From contig JADFCW010000020.1 in assembly GCA_017161705.1 (NCBI GenBank), forward strand, positions 1-37,628: a DNA stretch of 37,628 nt. The letters run 5' to 3'. How positions within the stretch are numbered: the stretch's first letter is position 1; each line of letters begins with the position of its first letter. The stretch is from Candidatus Sumerlaeota bacterium (GTDB taxonomy: Bacteria; Sumerlaeota; Sumerlaeia; JADFCW01). The position numbers were made by a program, and so were the translations under genes. The notes under the pieces are model-generated. The model searched no databases and was not told the origin of the DNA. It saw only the letters and a list, made by a program, of their open reading frames with translations. This document shows, piece by piece, positions 31,697-37,628 of the stretch.

Positions 31697-32686
31697 TCAG
31701 TCCAAAATGTCGAACCGGTCGAACAGACCGGTCGGCTTTTCCGGTTTGATTTCCACATGAGTCACTTTGGCTGCACGCGGTCCCGTGCGGATCGCTTTTT
31801 CCAGTTCCGCCAAAGCCTTTTGATCGCCCTCGGCAACGAGTTCGACGCGGCCGTCGGGGAGATTTTTCACCCAGCCGCTGAGTTCCCATTGCCGGGCGCG
31901 CAATTGCACAAAGTTGCGGAACCCCACCCCCTGCACACGCCCCGAAACAAAGGCGCGGAACGCCGCGGCGCCCGCAGGAGCGGCCTTGCCCGGAATCTCG
32001 ATGATCAGCGTGATCGAGGTGCCCTCTCTCGGCAGCAACGCCTTGTTCGCGTGATGCTTGCTTTGGTCGGTGGCCGAGGCCAACGGATTCTGAATGAGCA
32101 CGCCCGGATCCTGGTGATGCAGCGAGATGATGTTCTTGACAATGGCCACCTGCGGCACGCGCCGGCCGGTCGCAGGATCTTCCACTTCCTCCGAACCGAT
32201 ATAAGTCCACAGGCAATGCGGCATGGTCTCGGTGGTGGCGGCGTCTTTGACAAAATCCTCGACGCGCCGCACCTGTTCTTTGCCGCCGTCGTTCCACCGC
32301 ACCCAAAGAACGAGGCCCTGGCCTTCGGGCAGGATGTGGCGGCCGTCGGGAAGATCGGCGGCGGGCTTGCCGCGCGCGAGGCCCAGCTGGCGGCAAGCGG
32401 CCAGAATGTCTTCCGGTTTGGGCTGGAGAATAAACAACGACTCATAGGTCTTGCCGCCTTCGCATGTCGCCGCATATTCGAGAACGCCTTTGAGCTCTCG
32501 GGCGTAGATGTCCTGTTTGGCGACCTTGCCGGCGATTTCGATCCTGCGCTGGTCGGGGAAAACGCGAAGGCCCTCGGCGTTTGCTGCCGCGCGCGTACAG
32601 GCGGCAACCATGGCCAGCGTTGCAGGCAGGCAAACTATCCAGCGCAACCGTTGAGAGAGGGCTATGTTGTGTTTGTCTTGGTTCAT
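31697..32686 (-). CDS. Lipoprotein: YdjY-like domain fused to an acylphosphatase domain
   Basis: The 329-residue protein starts with a lipoprotein-type signal (LPATLAMVAAC, lipobox VAAC near residue 31). The middle section (FPDQRRIEIAGKVAKQDI, LEYAATCEGGKTYESLFILQPKPEDILAACRQLG) matches the YdjY-like exported domain pattern. The last 90 residues are a complete acylphosphatase domain: FVSGRVQGVGFRNFVQLRA with the catalytic Arg, and GWVKNLPDGRVELVAEGD with the catalytic Asn, ending GLFDRFDIL. Acylphosphatases hydrolyse carboxyl phosphates and are normally small and cytosolic; an exported version is unusual. ATG 32686 overlaps the stop of the YfhO-like gene (ATGA), so expression is coupled. The role is unknown. 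Confidence 0.82.
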   Translation of the reverse strand: MNQDKHNIALSQRLRWIVCLPATLAMVAACTRAAANAEGLRVFPDQRRIEIAGKVAKQDIYARELKGVLEYAATCEGGKTYESLFILQPKPEDILAACRQLGLARGKPAADLPDGRHILPEGQGLVLWVRWNDGGKEQVRRVEDFVKDAATTETMPHCLWTYIGSEEVEDPATGRRVPQVAIVKNIISLHHQDPGVLIQNPLASATDQSKHHANKALLPREGTSITLIIEIPGKAAPAGAAAFRAFVSGRVQGVGFRNFVQLRARQWELSGWVKNLPDGRVELVAEGDQKALAELEKAIRTGPRAAKVTHVEIKPEKPTGLFDRFDILD

Positions 32687-35184
32687 GAGGTTTCGACCTC
32701 CATCTCTTTTCGTCGGCCCACCCTTGCCACAAGCATTGCCGTCAGAATTGCGCAAGCGGCCAGCGACAAATACAGGCCCGACCGAAAACTCTCCGGCTGG
32801 AAAGTCAGTTCGATCGTGTGGCTGCCCTCCGGCACCAGCACGCCCAGCCAAGCATGGTTGGCGCGATAGACCGGCACGCGCTCTTCTCCCTGCCGCGCCG
32901 TCCAACCGGGATGATAGACCTCGGACACCACCGCCGCAGCGGGCACATTCAGCTGCACCTCGAGCCTCATTCGATTGGGCGAGGGGCGGTGCAAGACGAC
33001 CGTCGAGCTGGCCGAAGGCGCCTGCCCGTCGCCCCACGACTCTTGCGGTGCGGCAATCCAGGTCGTCTGTTTGGGATCAAAACCGGGGTCCGTCAAAGCC
33101 TCGAAAATTTGCTGGGCGTTACTTTGCGGCATGAATCGCGGCGCGGCCAGCCACGCCGGCCCCAGACTGTCGGCTACTTCCCAGATGTCCAGGCCAAAGT
33201 CCATCCGGCGGACCAGCCGCAAGTCGCCCGCGCGCGGGCGGGCGTAGGACAGCACATATCGAACGTTCAGCATTCGCAGCAGGGCCGGATGGAAGTTTTC
33301 CTCGATGCGGAGAAGTCCGCCCATTGGAAAACCGATCGGGCGGCCATTCATGACGTTGACGAATTGCCCGAACCATCGCAGACACAGCGGATAGTAACCT
33401 CGCGCATCGCGCAGACCGTGCAGCGTCGAGCGGTTGGCCCACAGCTCCGGCTGGTTTTGATCGTTTTGCCAGTCGCCGACGGTGTCGGTGGCCAGATAGC
33501 GATGACTGGAAGCCGTGCCTTCGATCAGAAAATCAATGAGAGGCGAACGGGGGAAAAAATCGCTTCGGCATTGCTCAGCGGTTTGAGTTACCGGCGTCCA
33601 TTTCCCATACTCGAAAGAGTCGGCGAAAACCAGCAGGGCCGCCAAGAGCCAGCCGCTGTTCCGCCGCCGCCGATTCACGGTGCGTCCGATGGCAAAAACC
33701 ACCATCCAGCCGGCGGAAAACAAGGCTGCCCGCCAGAGTGCTCCCGCCGTCCAACTGTGCAACTGCATGGCCAGAGGATCGTTGCCAACGGCGAAAGCGA
33801 AACCCGGAAAGACGCGCTCGATGCCCGCCGCGCGCATTACATCCAGAGCGCGGAGGGCGCCGGCGATCGAGACCAGTGCAACCGCCGCGGCAAGACCGAC
33901 AGCCGTCCGCTGAAGTCGAGATTTGCCGCCGCTCTCGCTGAAACAACGCTCCAGAACGAGCGCCCATAACACCGCCAGGCCGAATTGCCAGAACACCAGC
34001 CAGCGGCCCGGCACGCGGAAGCGGTCGAAACCCGGCACACCCCAGTCGTAAAGCAGGCGATAGACCGGATTGTAACGCCCGAGAGCCAGAAAAAGGGCGA
34101 GGCAGGCCAGCGCAAGATGAAAAACAAAGAACCCGCGGACGTCGTGCGAAGATTCTTCTTTTCCATGGGTATCGTTCTTGTCCATCCGGCGATGGAAGGC
34201 CGCGCCTGCAGCGAGGAGAGTCAGAAATCCAAGCAGCGGACCGATCCCGCAGTACCCGCTGACGTCCCAATAGCCCTCTTGCCCGCCCCAGTAGATGCCT
34301 TCGCTGCGCGGGTCGCCGAAAAACTTTGGCGCGATCAGAAGCCAGAAATAATGCGGGGCAATCGAACACTCGGCTACCGCTTTCCATTCGGGCTTTTCGC
34401 CTCGCTGAAGCGACAGTGCGCCAAACTCTCCGGCCGGCAGCAAACTGGAAGCACCGAGGGCTGCTCCCAAAAGCGCGGCCGAAAGATAACGCCGGAAAAT
34501 GACCAGAGATTGCCCAGCGGACTTTTGCGAAAAAACCGACGCGGCGATTTGCACGCCTGCCTGCAACGTCAGCGCAATCCACGTGTAAAAAACAATTTGA
34601 GGCGAGCCGGCGAGGATTTGCAGACCGAGAGCGCCGGCCAGCAGCGCCGCCGCGCGCCCGCCGTCCCTGCCCCCGCCGATTCGCCAGCCCAGAAGCAGGA
34701 TCCACGGAATCCACGACGCCGTCGCCGGAAACACCACAATCCCGCTCATCCTATGATTGGCCATGAAGCCCGAGAGCGCCACGGGCAGCATTCCGCACAG
34801 CGCAGCCCAGGGGCTAAGGCGCCCCACACGCCGCAGGTAAAACCACATTCCCAGCGCGCCAAACGCCAGATGAATGAGATACAAGATGGTGAAGGCGTAG
34901 TATGGCGCGAGGACCATCAAAAGCACGTTGGGTGGATAGAACCACCGCAGCTGCGGGTCGCCTACCTGGGGCCAACCGCAGAAGGTCGTCGGATTCCACA
35001 GCGGCAGAATGCCCTGGCGCAGCCAGGGGCGCGCAAACTCTGCCGTGGGAAGAAAGTAATTGATCAGGTCAACGCCGCAGAGGCCTTTGGAAAGGAAAAG
35101 AAAGTCGCTAAAAAGCACAACAATGCCGACTGCCGCTATGCATAGGGCGATCGCTGAATCCTTCTGCCGAATGGCGCCGTTCAT
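32683..35184 (-). CDS. YfhO-like multi-spanning membrane glycosyltransferase-type protein
   Basis: The 833-residue integral membrane protein has about 12 hydrophobic helices. The first periplasmic loop GVDLINYFLPTAEFARPWLRQGILPLWNP and the motif FCGWPQVGDPQLRWFYPPNVLL are typical of the YfhO/GT-C group, whose Asp-containing first loop is catalytic in related enzymes. The C-terminal 280 residues are soluble (DARGYYPLCLRWFGQFVN, RYVLSYARPRAGDLRLVR, IELTFQPESFRSGLYLSLAACAIL with a last helix). Members add sugars to cell-envelope polymers using lipid-linked donors, but the substrate is unknown here. No strong Shine-Dalgarno precedes ATG 35184. It is coupled downstream to the lipoprotein fusion. 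Confidence 0.85.
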   Translation of the reverse strand: MNGAIRQKDSAIALCIAAVGIVVLFSDFLFLSKGLCGVDLINYFLPTAEFARPWLRQGILPLWNPTTFCGWPQVGDPQLRWFYPPNVLLMVLAPYYAFTILYLIHLAFGALGMWFYLRRVGRLSPWAALCGMLPVALSGFMANHRMSGIVVFPATASWIPWILLLGWRIGGGRDGGRAAALLAGALGLQILAGSPQIVFYTWIALTLQAGVQIAASVFSQKSAGQSLVIFRRYLSAALLGAALGASSLLPAGEFGALSLQRGEKPEWKAVAECSIAPHYFWLLIAPKFFGDPRSEGIYWGGQEGYWDVSGYCGIGPLLGFLTLLAAGAAFHRRMDKNDTHGKEESSHDVRGFFVFHLALACLALFLALGRYNPVYRLLYDWGVPGFDRFRVPGRWLVFWQFGLAVLWALVLERCFSESGGKSRLQRTAVGLAAAVALVSIAGALRALDVMRAAGIERVFPGFAFAVGNDPLAMQLHSWTAGALWRAALFSAGWMVVFAIGRTVNRRRRNSGWLLAALLVFADSFEYGKWTPVTQTAEQCRSDFFPRSPLIDFLIEGTASSHRYLATDTVGDWQNDQNQPELWANRSTLHGLRDARGYYPLCLRWFGQFVNVMNGRPIGFPMGGLLRIEENFHPALLRMLNVRYVLSYARPRAGDLRLVRRMDFGLDIWEVADSLGPAWLAAPRFMPQSNAQQIFEALTDPGFDPKQTTWIAAPQESWGDGQAPSASSTVVLHRPSPNRMRLEVQLNVPAAAVVSEVYHPGWTARQGEERVPVYRANHAWLGVLVPEGSHTIELTFQPESFRSGLYLSLAACAILTAMLVARVGRRKEMEVETS

Positions 35185-35464
35185 GCGATTCTTGCGTGAC
35201 CGGGTTCAAGAAAGGAAAGCCTCGAATCGCCGGTAGCCGGCCGGGCATCCTCTCGCCGACGATGCTTCACGGGCGCCCGGCGATGTCAAGAGCCGGCTCC
35301 GCCGGCGGCATGGACTAAAATCGCATCCCGGAATGTCTACACGGTAGATTGTGGATTTAGATTCTTTCGTTTCAAGATTCAGCCACAATCCGTGCATCTT
35401 CGTGGAGCGCCCCATGTTTGATTATGGCTGGAGGCTGCGTTCGGTGCGTCGAAACTGGGTAGCC

Positions 35465-35497
35465 AAAAGCGGCAGCATGGCTGCCGCACTCCAAAAC
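35465..35497. repeat. Palindromic GCGGCAGC repeat, copy 2
   Basis: AAAAGCGGCAGC-ATG-GCTGCCGCACTCCAAA matches the copy at 16215 with one difference in the core, with the same 8-bp stem and ATG loop. Confidence 0.88.
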
Positions 35498-35537
35498 AGC
35501 ATTCCTCTTTGCCGTATCCGGAGCCTGCGAAGCAACC

Positions 35538-35569
35538 GTTTTGGACTGCGCAGCCCATACTGCCGCTTT
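35538..35569. repeat. Palindromic GCGGCAGC repeat, copy 3 (inverted, diverged)
   Basis: The reverse complement AAAGCGGCAGTATGGGCTGCGCAGTCCAAAAC aligns with copies 1 and 2 but has lost perfect pairing in the stem. Together with copy 2 it forms an inverted pair about 40 nt apart. Confidence 0.65.
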
Positions 35570-35850
35570 GCTTTGCAGTCCTGGTTTATTGGAAGACTAC
35601 CTTTTGCCCCGGCTTTTGCGCCCGCCTTGGAATCTTTCACGTGAGATTTAGCTATCTTGCAAATATCTCTTTGGGGGCGGCGGGATGCCACGTGAGCCAT
35701 GTTGCAAAGGACTATTGGGTTGCGGCTGCAGGTCGTGTTAGGTTTTTCTTGCCGATCCCCTGCACTCTATGAAAACTTGCACGTTGTCCAACAGCCGGCC
35801 GAAAGGCCCGCACGGGTCTTTTCGCCACACACCCTTCGTGAGGTGAGCGT

Positions 35851-36270
35851 ATGTCTCATGTGGAACGTTTCTCCGTCTCGATGAACGCCGAGCTCCTGAA
35901 ACGCTTTGATGAGCACATCGGCCGCAAGGGATATCCCAACCGCTCGGAGGCCATTCGCGACCTGGTGCGCAATGCGTTGGTCGAGGAGCAATGGAACCGC
36001 CCCAACGAGAAACTTGCCGCCACTGTGACGCTCGTCTATGACCACCACAAGCGGGAACTGGCCGAACGTCTGGCCCATATTCAACACCATCATGGCGGGC
36101 TTGTAGTGGCCGCCACCCACGTGCACCTCGACAACGACAATTGTCTCGAAGTGGTGATCCTGCGGGGTGTTTCCGAGCAGGTGCGCCAGCTGGCCGAACT
36201 TCTCATCGCCCAGAAAGGCGTCAAGCACGGCCGGGCTACTTATACGACCGAAGGGAAAAACTTGTGGTGA
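35851..36270 (+). CDS. nikR: Nickel-responsive transcriptional regulator NikR
   Basis: The 139-residue protein has an N-terminal ribbon-helix-helix (HVERFSVSMNAELLKRFDEHIGRKGYPNRSEAIRDLVRNALV) and the C-terminal ACT-like nickel-binding domain (LVYDHHKRELAERLAHIQHHH, ATHVHLDNDNCLEVVIL). The ligands expected from NikR structures are present: a His in the DHHKREL helix, the two His in THVHL, and the Cys in DNDNCLEV. It controls nickel uptake and nickel-enzyme genes, fitting a genome with a [NiFe] hydrogenase. ATG 35851 has a GTGAGGTGAG site upstream. No nickel transporter gene lies in the window. Possible targets include the hydrogenase operon, but no clear GTATGA-type NikR box was seen there. 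Confidence 0.95.
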   Translation: MSHVERFSVSMNAELLKRFDEHIGRKGYPNRSEAIRDLVRNALVEEQWNRPNEKLAATVTLVYDHHKRELAERLAHIQHHHGGLVVAATHVHLDNDNCLEVVILRGVSEQVRQLAELLIAQKGVKHGRATYTTEGKNLW

Positions 36271-36290
36271 GAACGATATGGGGAAGCATG

Positions 36291-36430
36291 AACGCGGAAC
36301 GATGAATGATGAAGGCAAAAGGAGACGATAATGAAAGAGGACAGGCGGTTTAGCTTTGCCATCCAGAGTATCGAATGAAAAAAACTGTTTTTTATTTTCC
36401 CATTTTTCATCATTCCTCGTTCCTCGTTCA
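36291..36430. repeat. Inverted repeat pair with GATGAA/TTCATC units
   Basis: GAACGCGGAACGATGAATGATGAA (36291-36314) and the complement of TTCATCATTCCTCGTTCCTCGTTC (36407-36430) match at 22 of 24 positions, enclosing about 92 nt. Short TTCATCTA units continue into the end of the sulfatase gene. Such units often flank four-helix-bundle (S23/IVS-type) genes. Confidence 0.65.
36331..36378 (+). pseudogene. Truncated start of a four-helix-bundle (S23/IVS-type) gene
   Basis: AAGGAG lies 7 nt before ATG 36331, which opens a 15-codon frame, MKEDRRFSFAIQSIE, then stop. The RRFSFAIQSIE segment resembles the first residues of the four-helix-bundle family whose genes lie in 23S intervening sequences or stand alone (typical start KSFAFAVRIVKL). 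The rest of the gene is missing and an AT-rich stretch and inverted repeats follow. I therefore read it as a remnant left by deletion. It could instead be a chance short ORF or leader peptide. Confidence 0.45.
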
Positions 36431-36431
36431 T

Positions 36432-37628
36432 CTATTCATCTATCTGATCATTTCTCATTCCTTCTCTCAACATGCCTCCGGCGCGGGGAACGGCGCGCAC
36501 AGCGCCGGTGCCGAAGGCCTTGAGATCGCTTTCGATAAACGGCCACATGCGCTTGAACAGTTCGTTGCGAACCTCGGGGTGGCTGGTCGCTACATCGTTG
36601 CAGCAGTTGCGGTCCTGTGCCAGATTGAACAGTTCCACATGGTGGGTTAGCTTTTCAGTCACCACGGGGTAGGCGATTATTTTCCATTGCTCGGTGCGAA
36701 TCATCCGGTCTTTCACATGGACCATGTTGGCCATGTAGCGGGATTTTTTATAGAGTTTGAGTGTGACCGGATCAATTTCATGGACCAAGCCGTAGCCGGC
36801 GAAGTCGTAGTCGAGATGACCGGCGATGAAAAAGCTGGGCGACGACAGACCGGTCTCGCCGTAGATCCAGCGTTCGCGGTCGTCCTCGACGCCGGTTTCG
36901 ATGTCGCGCAGGCGGGAGACGCCCTCGGCCGATTCGAGCGGCGGCAGGCCGAGTGCATCGAGGAGGGTTGGGGCAATGTCCACGGAGCGGACGAGGCGTT
37001 GCAGGCGACGGCCGGCATATTTTTGCTTTGGAAATTTGATGGCCAGCGGCACATGGGTATCGCTATCGCCCCAGAGAAAGAAACCGTGCGTCGAGGAGCC
37101 GTAAATATAGCGCAGCCCCGGCTCGGGCAGGTTCTCTCCGTGATCGGCCATCAGCACAATATAGGAATTGTCATAGAGACCGGCTTTTTTAATCTCGGCG
37201 ATGAGGGCGCCGAAGGCGTCGTTGACCGAGCGTGTCAGAGCGTTATAGAGGTTCATTTCCTGTGTAAAAATCCACGCGGTGTCCTCTTCGGAAAACTGCT
37301 GCTGCAATTCTTTGTTCTCCAGAATTTTTTCCAGCAGCGACCGGTAGCCGAAACGGTTGAGCACCGGCCCGAACGACGGCGCAAATTGCGTGGAATAGGG
37401 ATACGAAACGCAGAAGGGAATATGGATCGAGCACAGGTGAATGGCCTGGAAGAACTTCGGCTCCGAGCGCATCCGCCGAAGATGCTTTGCGACCGCCTCG
37501 GTCATGAACTCCGGCCGATAGGTGGCGCGATAGGCAGCATTCATCCGCAAGCTGGGATCGAAATAAAACCCCAGCCGGTTGTTGAGGAAAAAGTAGTAGA
37601 GAATGGTGGGGAATTGGACCGAGCTCAT
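36432..37628 (-). CDS. Sulfatase-superfamily protein (N-terminus outside window)
   Basis: The 398 visible residues form the C-terminal part of an alkaline-phosphatase-superfamily sulfatase or phosphotransferase. FFQAIHLCSIHIPF, SYIVLMADHGENLPEPG and STHGFFLWGDSDTHVPLAIKFP carry the metal-binding D-H and later His motifs of the family. LVRSVDIAPTLLDALGLPPLES is the conserved sulfatase segment, and MIRTEQWKIIAYPVV and ELFNLAQDRNCCND match the usual C-terminus. The N-terminal Cys/Ser (sulfatase formylglycine motif) lies beyond the window edge, so sulfatase versus phosphoethanolamine-transferase type cannot be decided. The track's first Met is internal. The last residues (MRNDQIDE) run into the GATGAA-type repeats. 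Confidence 0.82.
   Translation of the reverse strand: MSSVQFPTILYYFFLNNRLGFYFDPSLRMNAAYRATYRPEFMTEAVAKHLRRMRSEPKFFQAIHLCSIHIPFCVSYPYSTQFAPSFGPVLNRFGYRSLLEKILENKELQQQFSEEDTAWIFTQEMNLYNALTRSVNDAFGALIAEIKKAGLYDNSYIVLMADHGENLPEPGLRYIYGSSTHGFFLWGDSDTHVPLAIKFPKQKYAGRRLQRLVRSVDIAPTLLDALGLPPLESAEGVSRLRDIETGVEDDRERWIYGETGLSSPSFFIAGHLDYDFAGYGLVHEIDPVTLKLYKKSRYMANMVHVKDRMIRTEQWKIIAYPVVTEKLTHHVELFNLAQDRNCCNDVATSHPEVRNELFKRMWPFIESDLKAFGTGAVRAVPRAGGMLREGMRNDQIDE

Larger units (their letters stand above)
35185..35850. other. Repeat-bearing intergenic region upstream of nikR
   Basis: This 666-nt stretch between the minus-strand YfhO-like gene and plus-strand nikR holds no convincing gene. It carries two copies of the GCGGCAGC palindromic repeat in opposite orientation (listed separately), a GC-rich inverted repeat around 35284-35308 (CAAGAGCCGGCTCCGCCGG), and presumably both divergent promoters. 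Track ORFs here lack ribosome sites and domains. Confidence 0.6.

Noticed and set aside
31700-31736. Copy of the TCCGAC repeat at the end of the acylphosphatase gene
   Set aside because: The codons give GLFDRFDIL, the normal acylphosphatase C-terminus, so the likeness is explained by coding.
30726-32396. 556-residue extended form of the propeller protein
   Set aside because: The N-terminal 239 residues are antisense-like low-complexity frame of the neighbouring gene; ATG 31679 has a good ribosome site and a signal peptide.
33985-35145. 386-residue plus-strand ORF opposite the YfhO-like gene
   Set aside because: Basic, low-complexity translation typical of an antisense frame.
1-37628. CRISPR array, prophage or insertion sequence
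   Set aside because: No regularly spaced direct repeats, transposase, integrase or phage genes were found; the tandem motifs are too short and degenerate.

Overview
This is a GC-rich bacterial chromosome segment of about 37.6 kb. Shine-Dalgarno sites are clear (AAGGAG types), start codons are mixed ATG/GTG/TTG, and many stop/start codons overlap within operons. A Tat-exported Gfo/Idh/MocA protein, a sulfatase, a type II pseudopilin, a YfhO-like membrane protein, intergenic TCCGAC-type tandem motifs and palindromic repeats would suit an anaerobic lineage from the PVC/Sumerlaeota/Hydrogenedentota/Omnitrophota type of genome. No rRNA or phylogenetic marker is decisive, so the assignment is a guess.

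Left part (1-7925): the 3' end of a radical SAM/SPASM gene converges on a Tat-secreted Gfo/Idh/MocA oxidoreductase across a bidirectional terminator. Then come ribosomal protein S1 and a translationally coupled minus-strand trio: a DUF3592 membrane protein, an arrestin-like protein and a P-loop ATPase.

Core (about 8145-23071, plus strand): a long hydrogenase operon preceded by a perfect Crp-type palindrome. The order is [NiFe]-hydrogenase maturation protease, HdrC, HdrB, N-terminal half of HdrA; then DRTGG protein, anti-sigma-like ATPase, HydS-like [FeFe]-hydrogenase-domain protein, second DRTGG protein, PHP phosphoesterase, second ATPase, NuoE, thioredoxin-like ferredoxin, NuoF; then a chimera of a NuoG-like N-terminus with the C-terminal half of HdrA, followed by MvhD and the small and large subunits of a group 3 (Mvh-like) [NiFe] hydrogenase. 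It reads as a canonical HdrCBA-MvhDGA operon into whose hdrA gene a whole Hyd/NuoEFG operon, with its regulatory cassette, has been placed. HdrA is therefore split between its two inserted ferredoxin clusters, and the [FeFe] catalytic domain normally ending HydA is replaced by HdrA-C. The predicted product is a flavin-based electron-bifurcating or confurcating complex linking H2, NAD(H), ferredoxin and the unknown substrate of HdrBC, with a putative H-cluster sensor alongside. This is the standout system of the window.

Right part (23222-37628): NadD-like adenylyltransferase, an ABC ATPase without a partner, ruvA and ruvB. Next are a LysE-family transporter carrying an in-frame copy of the intergenic repeat, a small multi-spanning membrane protein, a pseudopilin and an MFS transporter. 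A secreted beta-propeller glycosidase-like protein, a lipoprotein with a YdjY-like region fused to acylphosphatase and a YfhO-like protein form a minus-strand run. Then come a repeat-rich intergenic region, the nickel regulator NikR, a remnant of a four-helix-bundle (S23/IVS-type) gene and a sulfatase truncated by the window edge. No tRNA, rRNA, CRISPR array, transposase or phage gene was seen.
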